Source: Mycobacterium pinniadriaticum
GTDB taxonomy: Bacteria > Actinomycetota > Actinomycetes > Mycobacteriales > Mycobacteriaceae
Reading direction: 5' to 3'
DNA length: 41,960 nucleotides
Assembly (NCBI RefSeq): GCF_026242045.1
Contig: NZ_JAPJDO010000046.1
Span: forward strand, 1-41,960
Part shown: positions 15,874 to 24,054 of the stretch, piece by piece
How the letters are laid out: every line of letters starts with the position of its first letter
How positions within the stretch are numbered: the stretch's first letter is position 1
Notes under the pieces: generated by a model
Told to the model about the DNA's origin: nothing
Databases searched by the model: none
Seen by the model: only the letters and a program-made list of their open reading frames with translations
Made by a program: the position numbers and the translations under genes

Positions 15874-18800
15874 TCAGGCGGCGCTCCCAGTGCCACCGCC
15901 ACCCGAGCCCGCGGAAGAGGAGGACGCGGATCCGCCCGAGCAGCTCGGAGCGGTGCCCGTCGCCACCTCCTTGACGTTCCAGACGGGGACCCGGGAGGCG
16001 CCGTTGACCTCCGTCTGGTCCGGGCTGTCCCACGTCGTACTGGTCGCGTAGTAGGTGGTGTTGCCCTGCGTGATGGTGAAGTCACCGGTGGCACGCGCAA
16101 CCGGTGTCGCCGCGCAGACATAACCCGTGTAGCCCGGCTGGATGAACACCTTGATCAGCGAGGTGTACGACTCCGCTTCGGTGGTGGCATAGCCATACGT
16201 GGCCGAGACCTCGACGTTGACCACGTCTTTGATGCCACCGCTGACCTTGGTGCCGAGCGTCAGGCTATCGGTCTCACTGTAGGTGTAGGTCTGACTGGTG
16301 TCGTACTCGAGCGGAGTGAGCGTGTTGTTGACGACAGTGGTCCCGACAAACTCGGAGTCCGAGTAGTAGACGCCACCTTGGAAATTCGTCGCTGTGAACT
16401 TGCACTTGGCGTCCGCGCCGTCGGCGCACAGATTGTTCACGATCACCGACTGGTAGTCGACATTGTCGGGGGTGATGTAGATGATCGTGTTGGCTGCGTC
16501 CCACAGCTTGATCGTGCTGCTGCCCTTCGACAGGTCGACGTGGTTGCAGGTCCCGTTCCCGTTGTCCACCGAACATCCCACGTACTTGGTGTTGTTGGAC
16601 GGGTTGTACTTGAAGTCGACCGTCCACGTGCTTGCCGGAGCGCCCGGGAACTCGTCGGTGGACTGGAAGACGGGGTAGACGTGGGTGTTGTCGCCGTGTC
16701 CCTTGACATAGATATTCCAGTGCTGCGTCTCACCGGGCTGGTAGATCGTTCCGACCACCGGGCCCACCTTGACGTAGTCGTCGGTCGGGTTGATGCTGCC
16801 GGTTGTGGGATCGTAGTAGCCGAGGAATACCACGCTGTTGCTGGTTTGGTTCTCGAAATCGAATCCCTTGGTGTCCGTGGCGTCATCGGGTTTGACGGGT
16901 GGCTGGGCCGTCATCGAGACCGCCGACAACGTGCCGCTGTCCATATTGGCCACATAGACGATGCCGTTGTCCTCGTCGAGAGCTAGGTTCACCGGATTCG
17001 TGCCGACCGAGATGGCCGTGTAGGTGAGATCCAGCGGGTCATAGGCGGTGATCTGCTGGGCGTCGCTGTTGGTGAGGTAGACAGTGCCGTCGGAGCCGAC
17101 CGCGATCGCGCTTGGGCCGGCACCGACGAGCTGCGAAGAGTAGCCGTTGAAGTTGCCCACCGTGAAGATGTCGAGTGCTGGGGTGCTACCGCCCTGGGTG
17201 GTCACGTACAGATACGTGCCGTCCGGGGAGATCGCGACACCGTCCGGGTTCGGGTCAGAGTTGAACGTCTCCCACACGTCATTGACGACGTTGTAGGCGG
17301 TGATGGTGCTGTCGCCGTAGTTGGCGACGTAGATCGTGCTGTCGTCCGGGGAGATGGTGATGCCGTGCGGCTGGCTGCCGGTGGTGATGGTGGACGTGGC
17401 GTAGTTCGGGTCGGTGGTGTCGATGACGGTGACGGTGTTGTCATCGGTATTGGTGACGTAGACCTTGCTGCCGTCGGAGGAGATCGCGATGCCGGTGGGG
17501 TTGTTGCCGACGTTGACCATGGCGACCACCGCTGGAGAGGGGACCCCGTCGTTGGCGGCAACATCGGGATCTGCGGTGACGTCTGTGGCGCCGAGCAGCG
17601 TCTGCTCGGGATCGATGACCCACACCTGCTTGTCGCCCCGGCTGACGACATAGATCAGGTCGCTGTTGGGATCCAGGATCATGGCGACTGAGTCCGCACC
17701 CACAGCGAACCCACTCGTGCTGAGCTGCGCATAGGTGTCCGCGTCGTAGGCTGTGATGGTGCTGTTGGTGCCGTCGTTGTTGAGCACCCACAGGGCACTT
17801 TCGTTGTCATCGACGACAACGGCGACCGGGTCGGGTCCGACCGAGATGGCGCTCAGCTGCGTGCCGTAGGCCGGCAGCACCGGAACGCTGACCGACACTT
17901 CCTGCGCCTGGCCGTTGACGGTCGCCACGACGGTGAAGGTGTCCAGATCGTCGCCGTCGTCGATCCCGCCCGGCATCGCAACAGCCAGCCGCGACGTCGC
18001 CCACGGTGTGTATTGCACATCCCCGGTCGTCCAGTCGACGGTCACGTCGCCGTAGCTGGGAGCGGTGCCCAGGGCGAAGGTGACCGGCTCGTCGGCCGGG
18101 GCGAGGGTGTTCAGCTCGGCAGTGATGATGCCGTCGGTGGTGTCATAGTCGGTGATCGAGTACACATCGCCGCGGTCTTCGAGCGCAGGGATCTCCACGG
18201 AGATGGTGACCGTGGTCTCATGCGCGGAGAATGGGTTCAGCAGCGAATCCAGTCCGTGGAAGTGGAATCCAGTGTCGCGCACCGTCACCGTGACATCGAC
18301 GGTTGTGGCAACCAGGTCGTCGGTGGTCGGGGTGAGGATGAAGTCGCCGTTGTCATCGATCGAGATGGTGGCGTTGGCCGGTTGCTCTGCGACCGAGTAC
18401 TTCAGACTGTCCCCGTCGGCGTCGGAGGCGCCGATGTTGCCCACTACCGTGCCGTCGTCGGTGAGGCTCGTCGTGTCGGGGTCGTAGTTGATGACCGGGG
18501 CGTTGTTGTTGAAGGTGCGCTGGATCTCTTCGCGGACCCAGGTCAGCACGGTCGCCATGATTCCCAGCTGCAGGGGCGCGGCCGGTTGCCCGTTGGCCGT
18601 CGGGGAGATCCCGAATGCACTGAGCACCGTGGAGATGAGCTGCTGCACCGGGTGGAATCCAGCGGATGAGGTGTCAGCAGCTGTCGCGGCGGCCGCCGGC
18701 GCGACCGTCTGATCGGCCGCCGCCACCTGCTCCGAAGCGGCGGCGGAGGCCGCGATCGAGGCCGAGGAGTTGGTCTGGGCCCTTCCGGCCGCTGCCACGG

Positions 18801-19389
18801 CGCGCTGGATGGAGATCGACGTGCGCTCGGCGCCCGCGGAATCGGAGGCCGTGGTGACCTTGCCAGGGGCGTGGTGAGCGCCCGTCGTCTTCACCGTCGC
18901 ATCGGCGTGGCCGGAACCGTTGTTGTCGGAGGGATCCGACGTCTCACCCCTCGAGCTGCTCGCCTTGGTGGAGCCGGTCGCGTTGCGCGCCGATGAACTC
19001 GAGGTGATCGCGCCCCCGGACGAGCTCACCTTCATCTTCGGTGCCGACGAGTTGTCACTGGCGTCGGCATCATCGCTCGACGAAGCGGTGGAACCGCCGG
19101 AACTGCTCACCTTCGTGGCGGGCACTGACGCACCGGTGTCGGGGGCCGACGACGAAGCCTTGTCGGCGGCTCCCGAGGACGAAGCGTCCGAGCCCGATGC
19201 CTTGGCGCCCGGGGCGCTGGAGCCCGTCGCATCAGCGTTGGCTAGGCCGGGAAAACTGGCGATCGCCGCCCCGATGCCCAGGGCTACGGCAAGGCCGCCG
19301 ACACGCCCTACGAACTTTCCGTATCCCCCATCGCCTGCCAGCGTGAGACCGGCACTGTCCCGATCTGAACTGGTTTCAGTTGTCCACAT
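15874..19389 (-). CDS. Exported modular protein: Ser-rich stalk, Ig-like domain, YVTN propeller, aerolysin-like C-terminus
   Basis: 1171 residues from the ATG at 19389, which has AGAGG 6-10 nt upstream; a start at 19458 would add 23 residues ahead of the signal. Signal peptide about 1-52 (hydrophobic GGLAVALGIGAAIASF, then ANADA). Residues 55-245 are a Ser/Ala/Thr-rich low-complexity stalk. Residues 296-403 are an Ig/cadherin-like repeat (NNAPVINYDP, GASDADGDSLKY). Residues 517-830 contain seven repeats of GxxPxxIAI-sxDgsxxYVtN type, enough for a complete seven-bladed propeller. Residues 838-1145 form a beta-rich domain with two amphipathic Thr/Ser strands around LTLGTKVSGG, then FIQPGYTGYV and ATGDFTI, resembling aerolysin/ETX_MTX2 toxins. 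The tail is Ser/Gly-rich. Surface or secreted role inferred. Confidence 0.85.
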   Translation of the reverse strand: MWTTETSSDRDSAGLTLAGDGGYGKFVGRVGGLAVALGIGAAIASFPGLANADATGSSAPGAKASGSDASSSGAADKASSSAPDTGASVPATKVSSSGGSTASSSDDADASDNSSAPKMKVSSSGGAITSSSSARNATGSTKASSSRGETSDPSDNNGSGHADATVKTTGAHHAPGKVTTASDSAGAERTSISIQRAVAAAGRAQTNSSASIAASAAASEQVAAADQTVAPAAAATAADTSSAGFHPVQQLISTVLSAFGISPTANGQPAAPLQLGIMATVLTWVREEIQRTFNNNAPVINYDPDTTSLTDDGTVVGNIGASDADGDSLKYSVAEQPANATISIDDNGDFILTPTTDDLVATTVDVTVTVRDTGFHFHGLDSLLNPFSAHETTVTISVEIPALEDRGDVYSITDYDTTDGIITAELNTLAPADEPVTFALGTAPSYGDVTVDWTTGDVQYTPWATSRLAVAMPGGIDDGDDLDTFTVVATVNGQAQEVSVSVPVLPAYGTQLSAISVGPDPVAVVVDDNESALWVLNNDGTNSTITAYDADTYAQLSTSGFAVGADSVAMILDPNSDLIYVVSRGDKQVWVIDPEQTLLGATDVTADPDVAANDGVPSPAVVAMVNVGNNPTGIAISSDGSKVYVTNTDDNTVTVIDTTDPNYATSTITTGSQPHGITISPDDSTIYVANYGDSTITAYNVVNDVWETFNSDPNPDGVAISPDGTYLYVTTQGGSTPALDIFTVGNFNGYSSQLVGAGPSAIAVGSDGTVYLTNSDAQQITAYDPLDLTYTAISVGTNPVNLALDEDNGIVYVANMDSGTLSAVSMTAQPPVKPDDATDTKGFDFENQTSNSVVFLGYYDPTTGSINPTDDYVKVGPVVGTIYQPGETQHWNIYVKGHGDNTHVYPVFQSTDEFPGAPASTWTVDFKYNPSNNTKYVGCSVDNGNGTCNHVDLSKGSSTIKLWDAANTIIYITPDNVDYQSVIVNNLCADGADAKCKFTATNFQGGVYYSDSEFVGTTVVNNTLTPLEYDTSQTYTYSETDSLTLGTKVSGGIKDVVNVEVSATYGYATTEAESYTSLIKVFIQPGYTGYVCAATPVARATGDFTITQGNTTYYATSTTWDSPDQTEVNGASRVPVWNVKEVATGTAPSCSGGSASSSSAGSGGGGTGSAA

Positions 19390-19903
19390 GATGTCCTCTG
19401 GGTCGCGTCGGCACTTATTGACTAAGAATCGGAGTGAATCTCCGGGCACTGATGGCACCGATCCTTTCCGATATCACGTAGCTGATGGAGCATCCCGACG
19501 TGCTATACCGCTACCTTTTGGCAGCAGTTAACCTTGACTTTTGACAACGGTTGACTTGCGGGTCACATCTCACCCCGAGATTCCGGGCGTGTTCGCGTCC
19601 GAATCTCATTGCGCCGGTGCGCGTTGACCCGACCGCGAACATAGCCTTGACCGGAGGCTTCGGTCTGATCGCGCAGTAGCGTCTCGGGTTTGTGGTGAGG
19701 CCGCATACGTGACAGTGCGTGGCCGGGCCGATGCTCGGTTGGCGCCGGACTATGCGCGGGAGACGCGGGAGATGCGAAGCCCTGTAAGGCAGGACCGAGG
19801 ATGGTCGCGGTGGGCGCCGCCGCCTCGACAGAGCTGGTGACCGCGGCCTGAAGGTGTCCATGGACACCTGATCAAGACACGACCATCGGTAAGTCGTCCT
19901 AAG
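19390..19903. other. 514-bp intergenic region with regulatory-looking repeats, no gene
   Basis: No convincing gene on either strand. A 118-codon minus-strand frame at 19511-19867 is Arg/Pro-rich and looks like a chance ORF. The region is the leader and promoter zone of the exported-protein gene: on the minus strand TATAGC (19503-19508) is a possible -10, giving a leader of about 107 nt. Three TTGAC motifs (plus strand) occur at 19534, 19541 and 19551. An 18-bp palindrome lies at 19852-19869. Confidence 0.6.
19852..19869. promoter_or_regulatory. 18-bp perfect palindrome (AGGTGTCCA/TGGACACCT)
   Basis: Perfect dyad without a loop, so it fits a dimeric protein-binding site better than an RNA hairpin. 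It lies 34 bp beyond the stop of the luciferase-like gene and about 460 bp upstream of the exported-protein start. Binding protein unknown. Confidence 0.5.
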
Positions 19904-20866
19904 TCAGTTCAGTTGCGGCATCACTTCGCAGGCCACGAGCTCGAGATGGCCGAGGTCGTCGATATCGCGCATCATCAGATAGATTCTGCTGACACCGGTT
20001 TCGGCGTAGCTGCCAATGCTGTCGACCAATTCAGAGGGCGAGCCCGCGCCACCACCGGCGCGTAGCTCCTCGACGCTGCGCTGGGTCGCCTCGGCGCGTG
20101 CGGCGACCTCGGCCTCGGTGCGCCCACAACACAGAGTCATGGTGTGCGAGAACTTCAGCTGACCGGGTTCGCGATCGATCGCCCGACACGCTTGGCGGAC
20201 ACGCTCAAACTGGGCGGCAGCCACCGCGACTCCAGTGGGGGGCGCGGTGAACAGGTCTGCTGTGTTTGTCGTGGCCGGGAGGTTGCTGAATTCGCTGGCG
20301 TAGCGGGCGGCCAGCTGTGGGGTGCGCTTGGCGCCGGCGCCGCCGATGACGATCGGTGGACCCTCGGGCTGGCTGGGTTTGGGTAGCGCGGGGCAGTTCT
20401 CGAGGCGAAAATGTCTGCCGTGGTAGCTGAACCGATCACCAATCCGCGTTCGCCACAGGCCGGTGATCACCGCCAACGACTCCTCGAGTCGATCGAAGCG
20501 GTCCTTGGCCGGGGGAAAGGGGATGCCGTAGGCGCGGTGCTCGGGCCCATACCAGCCTGCGCCCAGGCCGAAATCGACTCGGCCCCCGCTCATCTGGTCG
20601 ACCTGGGCGATTTGGACGGCCAATGGCCCCGGGTGGCGGAAAGTCGCGGCTGTCACCAGCACTCCGAGCCGGATACGGACCGTCTCACGGGCAAGCCCCG
20701 CCAAGGTCGTCCAGGCGTCGGTGGAACCGGGCGGTTCCTCGCCCCAGTAGTGATCACCTCGGACGAAGCCCGCGTAGCCGCACTTCTCGGCTCCCTGTGC
20801 CAAACGCAAGTACTGTTCGTAATCAGCCGATTTCGATCGAGGTGTGGCGAACACCATCAGCTCCAT
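19904..20866 (-). CDS. LLM-class (luciferase-like) F420-dependent oxidoreductase
   Basis: 320 residues, TIM-barrel bacterial luciferase-like family. N-terminal MELMVFATPR with YLRLAQGAEKCGYAGF, then LGVLVTAATFRHPGPLA, VDQMSGGRVDFGLGAGWYGPEH and PIVIGGAGAKRTPQLAARYA are the usual conserved blocks. Length and the RFDRLEESLAVITGLW block fit the mycobacterial F420-dependent (TIGR03560-like) branch, so the cofactor is probably reduced F420 rather than FMN; this is inferred. ATG at 20864-20866 with a GGAG site. Apparently monocistronic. Substrate unknown. Confidence 0.85.
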   Translation of the reverse strand: MELMVFATPRSKSADYEQYLRLAQGAEKCGYAGFVRGDHYWGEEPPGSTDAWTTLAGLARETVRIRLGVLVTAATFRHPGPLAVQIAQVDQMSGGRVDFGLGAGWYGPEHRAYGIPFPPAKDRFDRLEESLAVITGLWRTRIGDRFSYHGRHFRLENCPALPKPSQPEGPPIVIGGAGAKRTPQLAARYASEFSNLPATTNTADLFTAPPTGVAVAAAQFERVRQACRAIDREPGQLKFSHTMTLCCGRTEAEVAARAEATQRSVEELRAGGGAGSPSELVDSIGSYAETGVSRIYLMMRDIDDLGHLELVACEVMPQLN

Positions 20867-21267
20867 GCGCTCCAGAATGCCCTATCGGGGCTTCGTCTCA
20901 CAGACGCGATGACATCGATTCCGGGCCTCGTGCCCAGTTTTGAATTCATTACTCCGTGAACAGTTTTAATCGGTCTGGACCGGCCGGTCGAAGTCTCGGC
21001 CAGGAGGGTGGGGTGGCTGCGCGATCGTCAGGGGAGCACAGTGTGCATCAACATGACGTTGTAGGCCGACCACGGGTGCAGGAACGGGGCATAGATGCCG
21101 CCGGGGATCTGCATCGAGGAGGTTCGGATCACCCGGGCCGGAAGTGAAGGACCGAAGGCCACAGCCCCCGTGGTCCCTCGATTAAGGCGCACCAGGCAGG
21201 GTCCGCACCGTCGCAGCGAATTCGACCGCACACCCGGCGATCACGGCAAGGCCGGGTATCGTTGTCG
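20867..21267. other. 401-bp intergenic region, no clear gene
   Basis: No convincing gene. A minus-strand frame at 21028-21231 ends in a hydrophobic stretch (GGIYAPFLHPWSAYNVMLMH) that looks protein-like and could be a decayed gene fragment, but no family is recognised. A 12-bp palindrome GACCGGCCGGTC is at 20978-20989. The right end holds the possible terminator of the PPDK-like gene. Confidence 0.5.
21232..21257 (-). terminator. Possible terminator of the PPDK-like gene
   Basis: ACCCGGC (21232-21238) pairs with GCCGGGT (21251-21257) across a 12-nt loop, 10 nt after the stop codon. The stem is short and there is no U-tract, so confidence is low. Confidence 0.3.
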
Positions 21268-22839
21268 TCACGCAGGTTCGCGTCGTTGTCCGAGCAGGTG
21301 TTGTGCGACGGTCAGGCGTAATGCCGGCAGCCGGTACGGCGAACAGCTCAGGTAGTCCACCCCGCTGTCGATGAGGAAGCCCGCTGATCGCGGGTCACCA
21401 GCGTGTTCTCCGCACACTCCGATCTTGATCTCAGGTTTGGCTTTTCGTGCGTTCGCTACCGCATGGTGGATGAGGAACCCGACGCCCTCTTCGTCGAGGT
21501 GGATGAACGGATTGTCGACGAGCAGGCCGCGGTCGAAGTAGGAAGGCAGAAGCTCCGACTCCGCGTCATCGCGGGATAGTCCGAGGGTCAACTGGGTCAG
21601 ATCGTTGGTGCCGAACGAGACGAAATCGCCTTCGAAGGCGAGTGTCTCGGCCATGATGGCGGCACGCGGTGTTTCGATCATCGTGCCGATCGCGAAGTCG
21701 GCACCTTCCTTCACCCATGACCGGGCGGCCCGTAGTTCAGCGGCATTCATGACCAGCGGGATCATCACCTCGACCCGGGGATGAAGGCCGCGGCGGCGCA
21801 AGCGGTCAACCGCGCGCGTGAGGGCGTGAAGTTGCATGGGATAAATCCACGGCTTGGCGACGGCGAGCCGTATTCCTCGAACGCCCATCATGGGGTTGGT
21901 TTCTCGTTGCCGGCCGTGCGCGTCAAGGTCGGTGTCGCTGAGGAACTCGTGCGCGGGCGGATCGAGCAGACGCACGCACACCGGTAGGCCGTCCATCGCG
22001 GTGAGTAGTGCCTCGAAATCCTGCTGTTGCGCATCCTCGAGCTGCCCGACGACGGTGGAGTCCGGTTCGCCTGATCCAGTCAGCAGTAGCCGGCGGATCA
22101 GTGGCAGCCGGTCGTCGGCGAAAAACATGTGCTCGCTTCGGCATAGGCCGACGCCCTCGGCCCCGCGGGCTCGCGCTTCGGTCGCCGACGTAGCGTCATC
22201 GGCGTTGACTCGCAGCTGGATTCGCCCACCCCGGATCTCATCCGCCCAGGCGAGTAGGGTGTCGAGTTCAGGGCAATCCATGGCGGGCGCGGCGAGGGCC
22301 GACCCGATGTACAGCTGACCGGATGTGCCGTCGACCGAGATGACGGTGCCCGTGGGTACCGTGCGTCCTGAGATGCTGATGCCGTCGGCGTGCACGGTCA
22401 GCTCGCCCATGCCGACGATCGCGGGGATTCCCCATCCCCGGGCGATCACGGCGGCGTGGCTCGCGGTTCCGCCCCTGGTGGTCACGATGCCGTCCGCTAC
22501 GCGCATCCCGAGGACGTCCTCGGGTCCGGTTTCGTCGCGGATCAGGATGACGGAGTCGCCCTCGTCGGCAGCATCGAGTGCGGCTTCCGCGGTGACCACA
22601 AGCCGCCCGGTGGCCGCACCGGGTGATGCCGGGACGCCTTCGGCGATTGCTTCGGAACCGTGGGTGTCGATCTGTCGGTGTATCAAGGCGTCGATGTCAC
22701 TGACGAGTGCGCTCGCGACCGCTGCCGCTCGGTTGAAAGTCTTATCCGTGGCGACGCGTTCGACGAGTGCGCGGATCCGAGCAGCGGCCCCGTGAGCGGG
22801 GCTTCCGGGCGCGCCGTGGTTATAGTCGACTGGTGTCAT
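21268..22839 (-). CDS. PPDK-like PEP-utilising protein lacking the ATP-grasp domain
   Basis: 523 residues versus about 870-900 for full pyruvate phosphate dikinase. Phosphohistidine swivel domain about 65-180 with GGTASHAAVIARGWGIPA; the phospho-acceptor is His128. TIM-barrel PEP/pyruvate domain about 195-520 with GLCRSEHMFF (Arg234; PPDK usually has GLCRTEHMFF), FGTNDLTQLTLGLSRDD and GVCGEHAGDP (catalytic Cys476). The N-terminal nucleotide-binding domain is absent; residues 1-60 are short and helical. It can be expected to exchange phosphate between PEP and His128, but not to use ATP. M. tuberculosis PpdK (Rv1127c) is similarly short. It starts head-to-head with a TetR gene, the two starts overlapping by 7 bp. 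Confidence 0.88.
   Translation of the reverse strand: MTPVDYNHGAPGSPAHGAAARIRALVERVATDKTFNRAAAVASALVSDIDALIHRQIDTHGSEAIAEGVPASPGAATGRLVVTAEAALDAADEGDSVILIRDETGPEDVLGMRVADGIVTTRGGTASHAAVIARGWGIPAIVGMGELTVHADGISISGRTVPTGTVISVDGTSGQLYIGSALAAPAMDCPELDTLLAWADEIRGGRIQLRVNADDATSATEARARGAEGVGLCRSEHMFFADDRLPLIRRLLLTGSGEPDSTVVGQLEDAQQQDFEALLTAMDGLPVCVRLLDPPAHEFLSDTDLDAHGRQRETNPMMGVRGIRLAVAKPWIYPMQLHALTRAVDRLRRRGLHPRVEVMIPLVMNAAELRAARSWVKEGADFAIGTMIETPRAAIMAETLAFEGDFVSFGTNDLTQLTLGLSRDDAESELLPSYFDRGLLVDNPFIHLDEEGVGFLIHHAVANARKAKPEIKIGVCGEHAGDPRSAGFLIDSGVDYLSCSPYRLPALRLTVAQHLLGQRREPA
22821..22826 (+). promoter_or_regulatory. -10 hexamer of leaderless tetR mRNA
   Basis: TATAGT, followed by 6 nt and the GTG at 22833. 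In mycobacteria transcription starts about 7 nt after the -10, so the first transcribed base is likely the G of GTG. The site lies inside the first codons of the divergent PPDK-like gene, so the two promoters must interfere. Confidence 0.65.
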
Positions 22840-23477
22840 CGGCAGACTCCGCGCCGAACCGCCGGCGGTATGACAGTGCTGTGCGGCGCGAGCAGGTCGC
22901 CCGAACTCGGGAACGCATCGTCACCGCCGGTGCTCAACTCCTGCACGGCTTTCCGATCTGGAATTGGCGGGCACTGACCATCCGGGCGGTGGCCGATACC
23001 GCGGGTATCGCCGAGCGCACGGTGTATCGGCATTTCGCCACCGAGAAGGATCTGCGGGATGCGGTGCTCGCCCGTCTCGCCAACGAGGCCGATATCGAAC
23101 TCGCCGGCTTGTCCCTGGACGAGTTCGACCAGGTGGCCATGCGAGTGCTGCAATACGTCTCGCAGTTTCCGTTGGAGCCGCGAACTCCGCCCGACGCTAC
23201 CGTGGAAGCGGGGAAGAGCCGTCAACGCGTGGCGCTCCTGGCGGCGTTGACCGAAGCGAGGCCGGATTGGTCGGATGAGGACCGTACCGTCGCCGCGGCC
23301 ATCTTCGACGTGTTGTGGAATGTCGTGTCCTACGAGCAGCTGGTCGTGGAGTGGCAGCTGGAGCCGCCGGTCGCCATCGCGGGCATCTCCTGGGTCATCC
23401 GGTTGGTCCAGGAGGCGATTCGCGACGGCAACGCCCCGCTCAGGCATCGGCCTCCGTACGGGTCCGCTGACAGCTGA
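22833..23477 (+). CDS. TetR-family regulator beside the PEP-utilising genes
   Basis: 214 residues from GTG 22833. Helix-turn-helix about 22-70 with TIRAVADTAGIAERTVYRHF and TEKDLRDAV. The C-terminal domain is helical with WNVVSYEQLVVEWQLEP. An in-frame ATG at 22767 would add 22 Arg-rich residues with no support. The gene is divergent from the PPDK-like gene and convergent with the winged-helix gene, overlapping the 3' end of the latter by 38 bp. It is well placed to regulate both sides of the locus. Ligand unknown. Confidence 0.85.
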   Translation: MSSADSAPNRRRYDSAVRREQVARTRERIVTAGAQLLHGFPIWNWRALTIRAVADTAGIAERTVYRHFATEKDLRDAVLARLANEADIELAGLSLDEFDQVAMRVLQYVSQFPLEPRTPPDATVEAGKSRQRVALLAALTEARPDWSDEDRTVAAAIFDVLWNVVSYEQLVVEWQLEPPVAIAGISWVIRLVQEAIRDGNAPLRHRPPYGSADS

Positions 23478-24051
23478 GCAGTAGATCCTGATGTAGCTCC
23501 ATCCAGATGTCGTGGTAGCTCTCCGCGAGGGGCGCGGTGAAACGCCGGGTGTCGCCCGCGCGTACCGCGGCCTCCGCGGCGACCAGACGGTTTCCGTAAC
23601 GAGTGAGGCGTGGATGGCCGACGGTGTCCAGGGCAGCGATCGCGCGCAGGTGAAACTCACTGAAACGGTCGAGAATCCGTTGGTCGTAGAGGGCGTCGCT
23701 GTGGTCGTTGATCTCCTGCCGGCCGTCGACCTCGCGCAGCTGCCAGGCCGAGCACAGTGCCTTGAATTCGCCGTTGAGCGTGCCGAATTCGGTGTCATAC
23801 CACGCGCCCGCCTCGGGCTTGCGCAGGCCCGAAGCGTGCAGTCTGGCTGCGGCGTTCTCACGGCCTGTCGGCGTGGGGACGAAACCGGGCAGTCTGCCGC
23901 CTTTCTCGGCTACCAACTCACGTTCGACGAGAGTCCGTAGCGCGCTCTCCACAGTGCCGGGCGGCTGCGCGGTCGCCTCGGCGAGCTGATCTGAGGTGGC
24001 ACGTCCTCTGACGATGAGGTGATGCAGTACCAGGTCCGCGGAGTCGGGCAC
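23440..24051 (-). CDS. Winged-helix protein, third gene of the PEP-utilising operon
   Basis: 203 residues. Residues 1-65 read as a winged helix (LVLHHLIVRGRATSDQLAEA, then ALRTLVERELVAEKGG). The rest is a helical domain rich in charged residues (EINDHSDALYDQRILDRFSE, ESYHDIWMELHQDLLLS). It could be a transcriptional regulator or a protein-protein adaptor; the C-terminal domain is not one I recognise. GTG at 24051, 3 nt after the DUF7064-like stop, so co-translated. Its last 38 bp overlap the end of tetR on the other strand. Confidence 0.75.
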   Translation of the reverse strand: MPDSADLVLHHLIVRGRATSDQLAEATAQPPGTVESALRTLVERELVAEKGGRLPGFVPTPTGRENAAARLHASGLRKPEAGAWYDTEFGTLNGEFKALCSAWQLREVDGRQEINDHSDALYDQRILDRFSEFHLRAIAALDTVGHPRLTRYGNRLVAAEAAVRAGDTRRFTAPLAESYHDIWMELHQDLLLSCQRTRTEADA

Positions 24052-24054
24052 GCT

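Noticed and set aside
19511..19867. 118-codon minus-strand frame as a gene
   Set aside because: Arg/Pro-rich with no domain, no ribosome site and crossed by the repeats; treated as intergenic.
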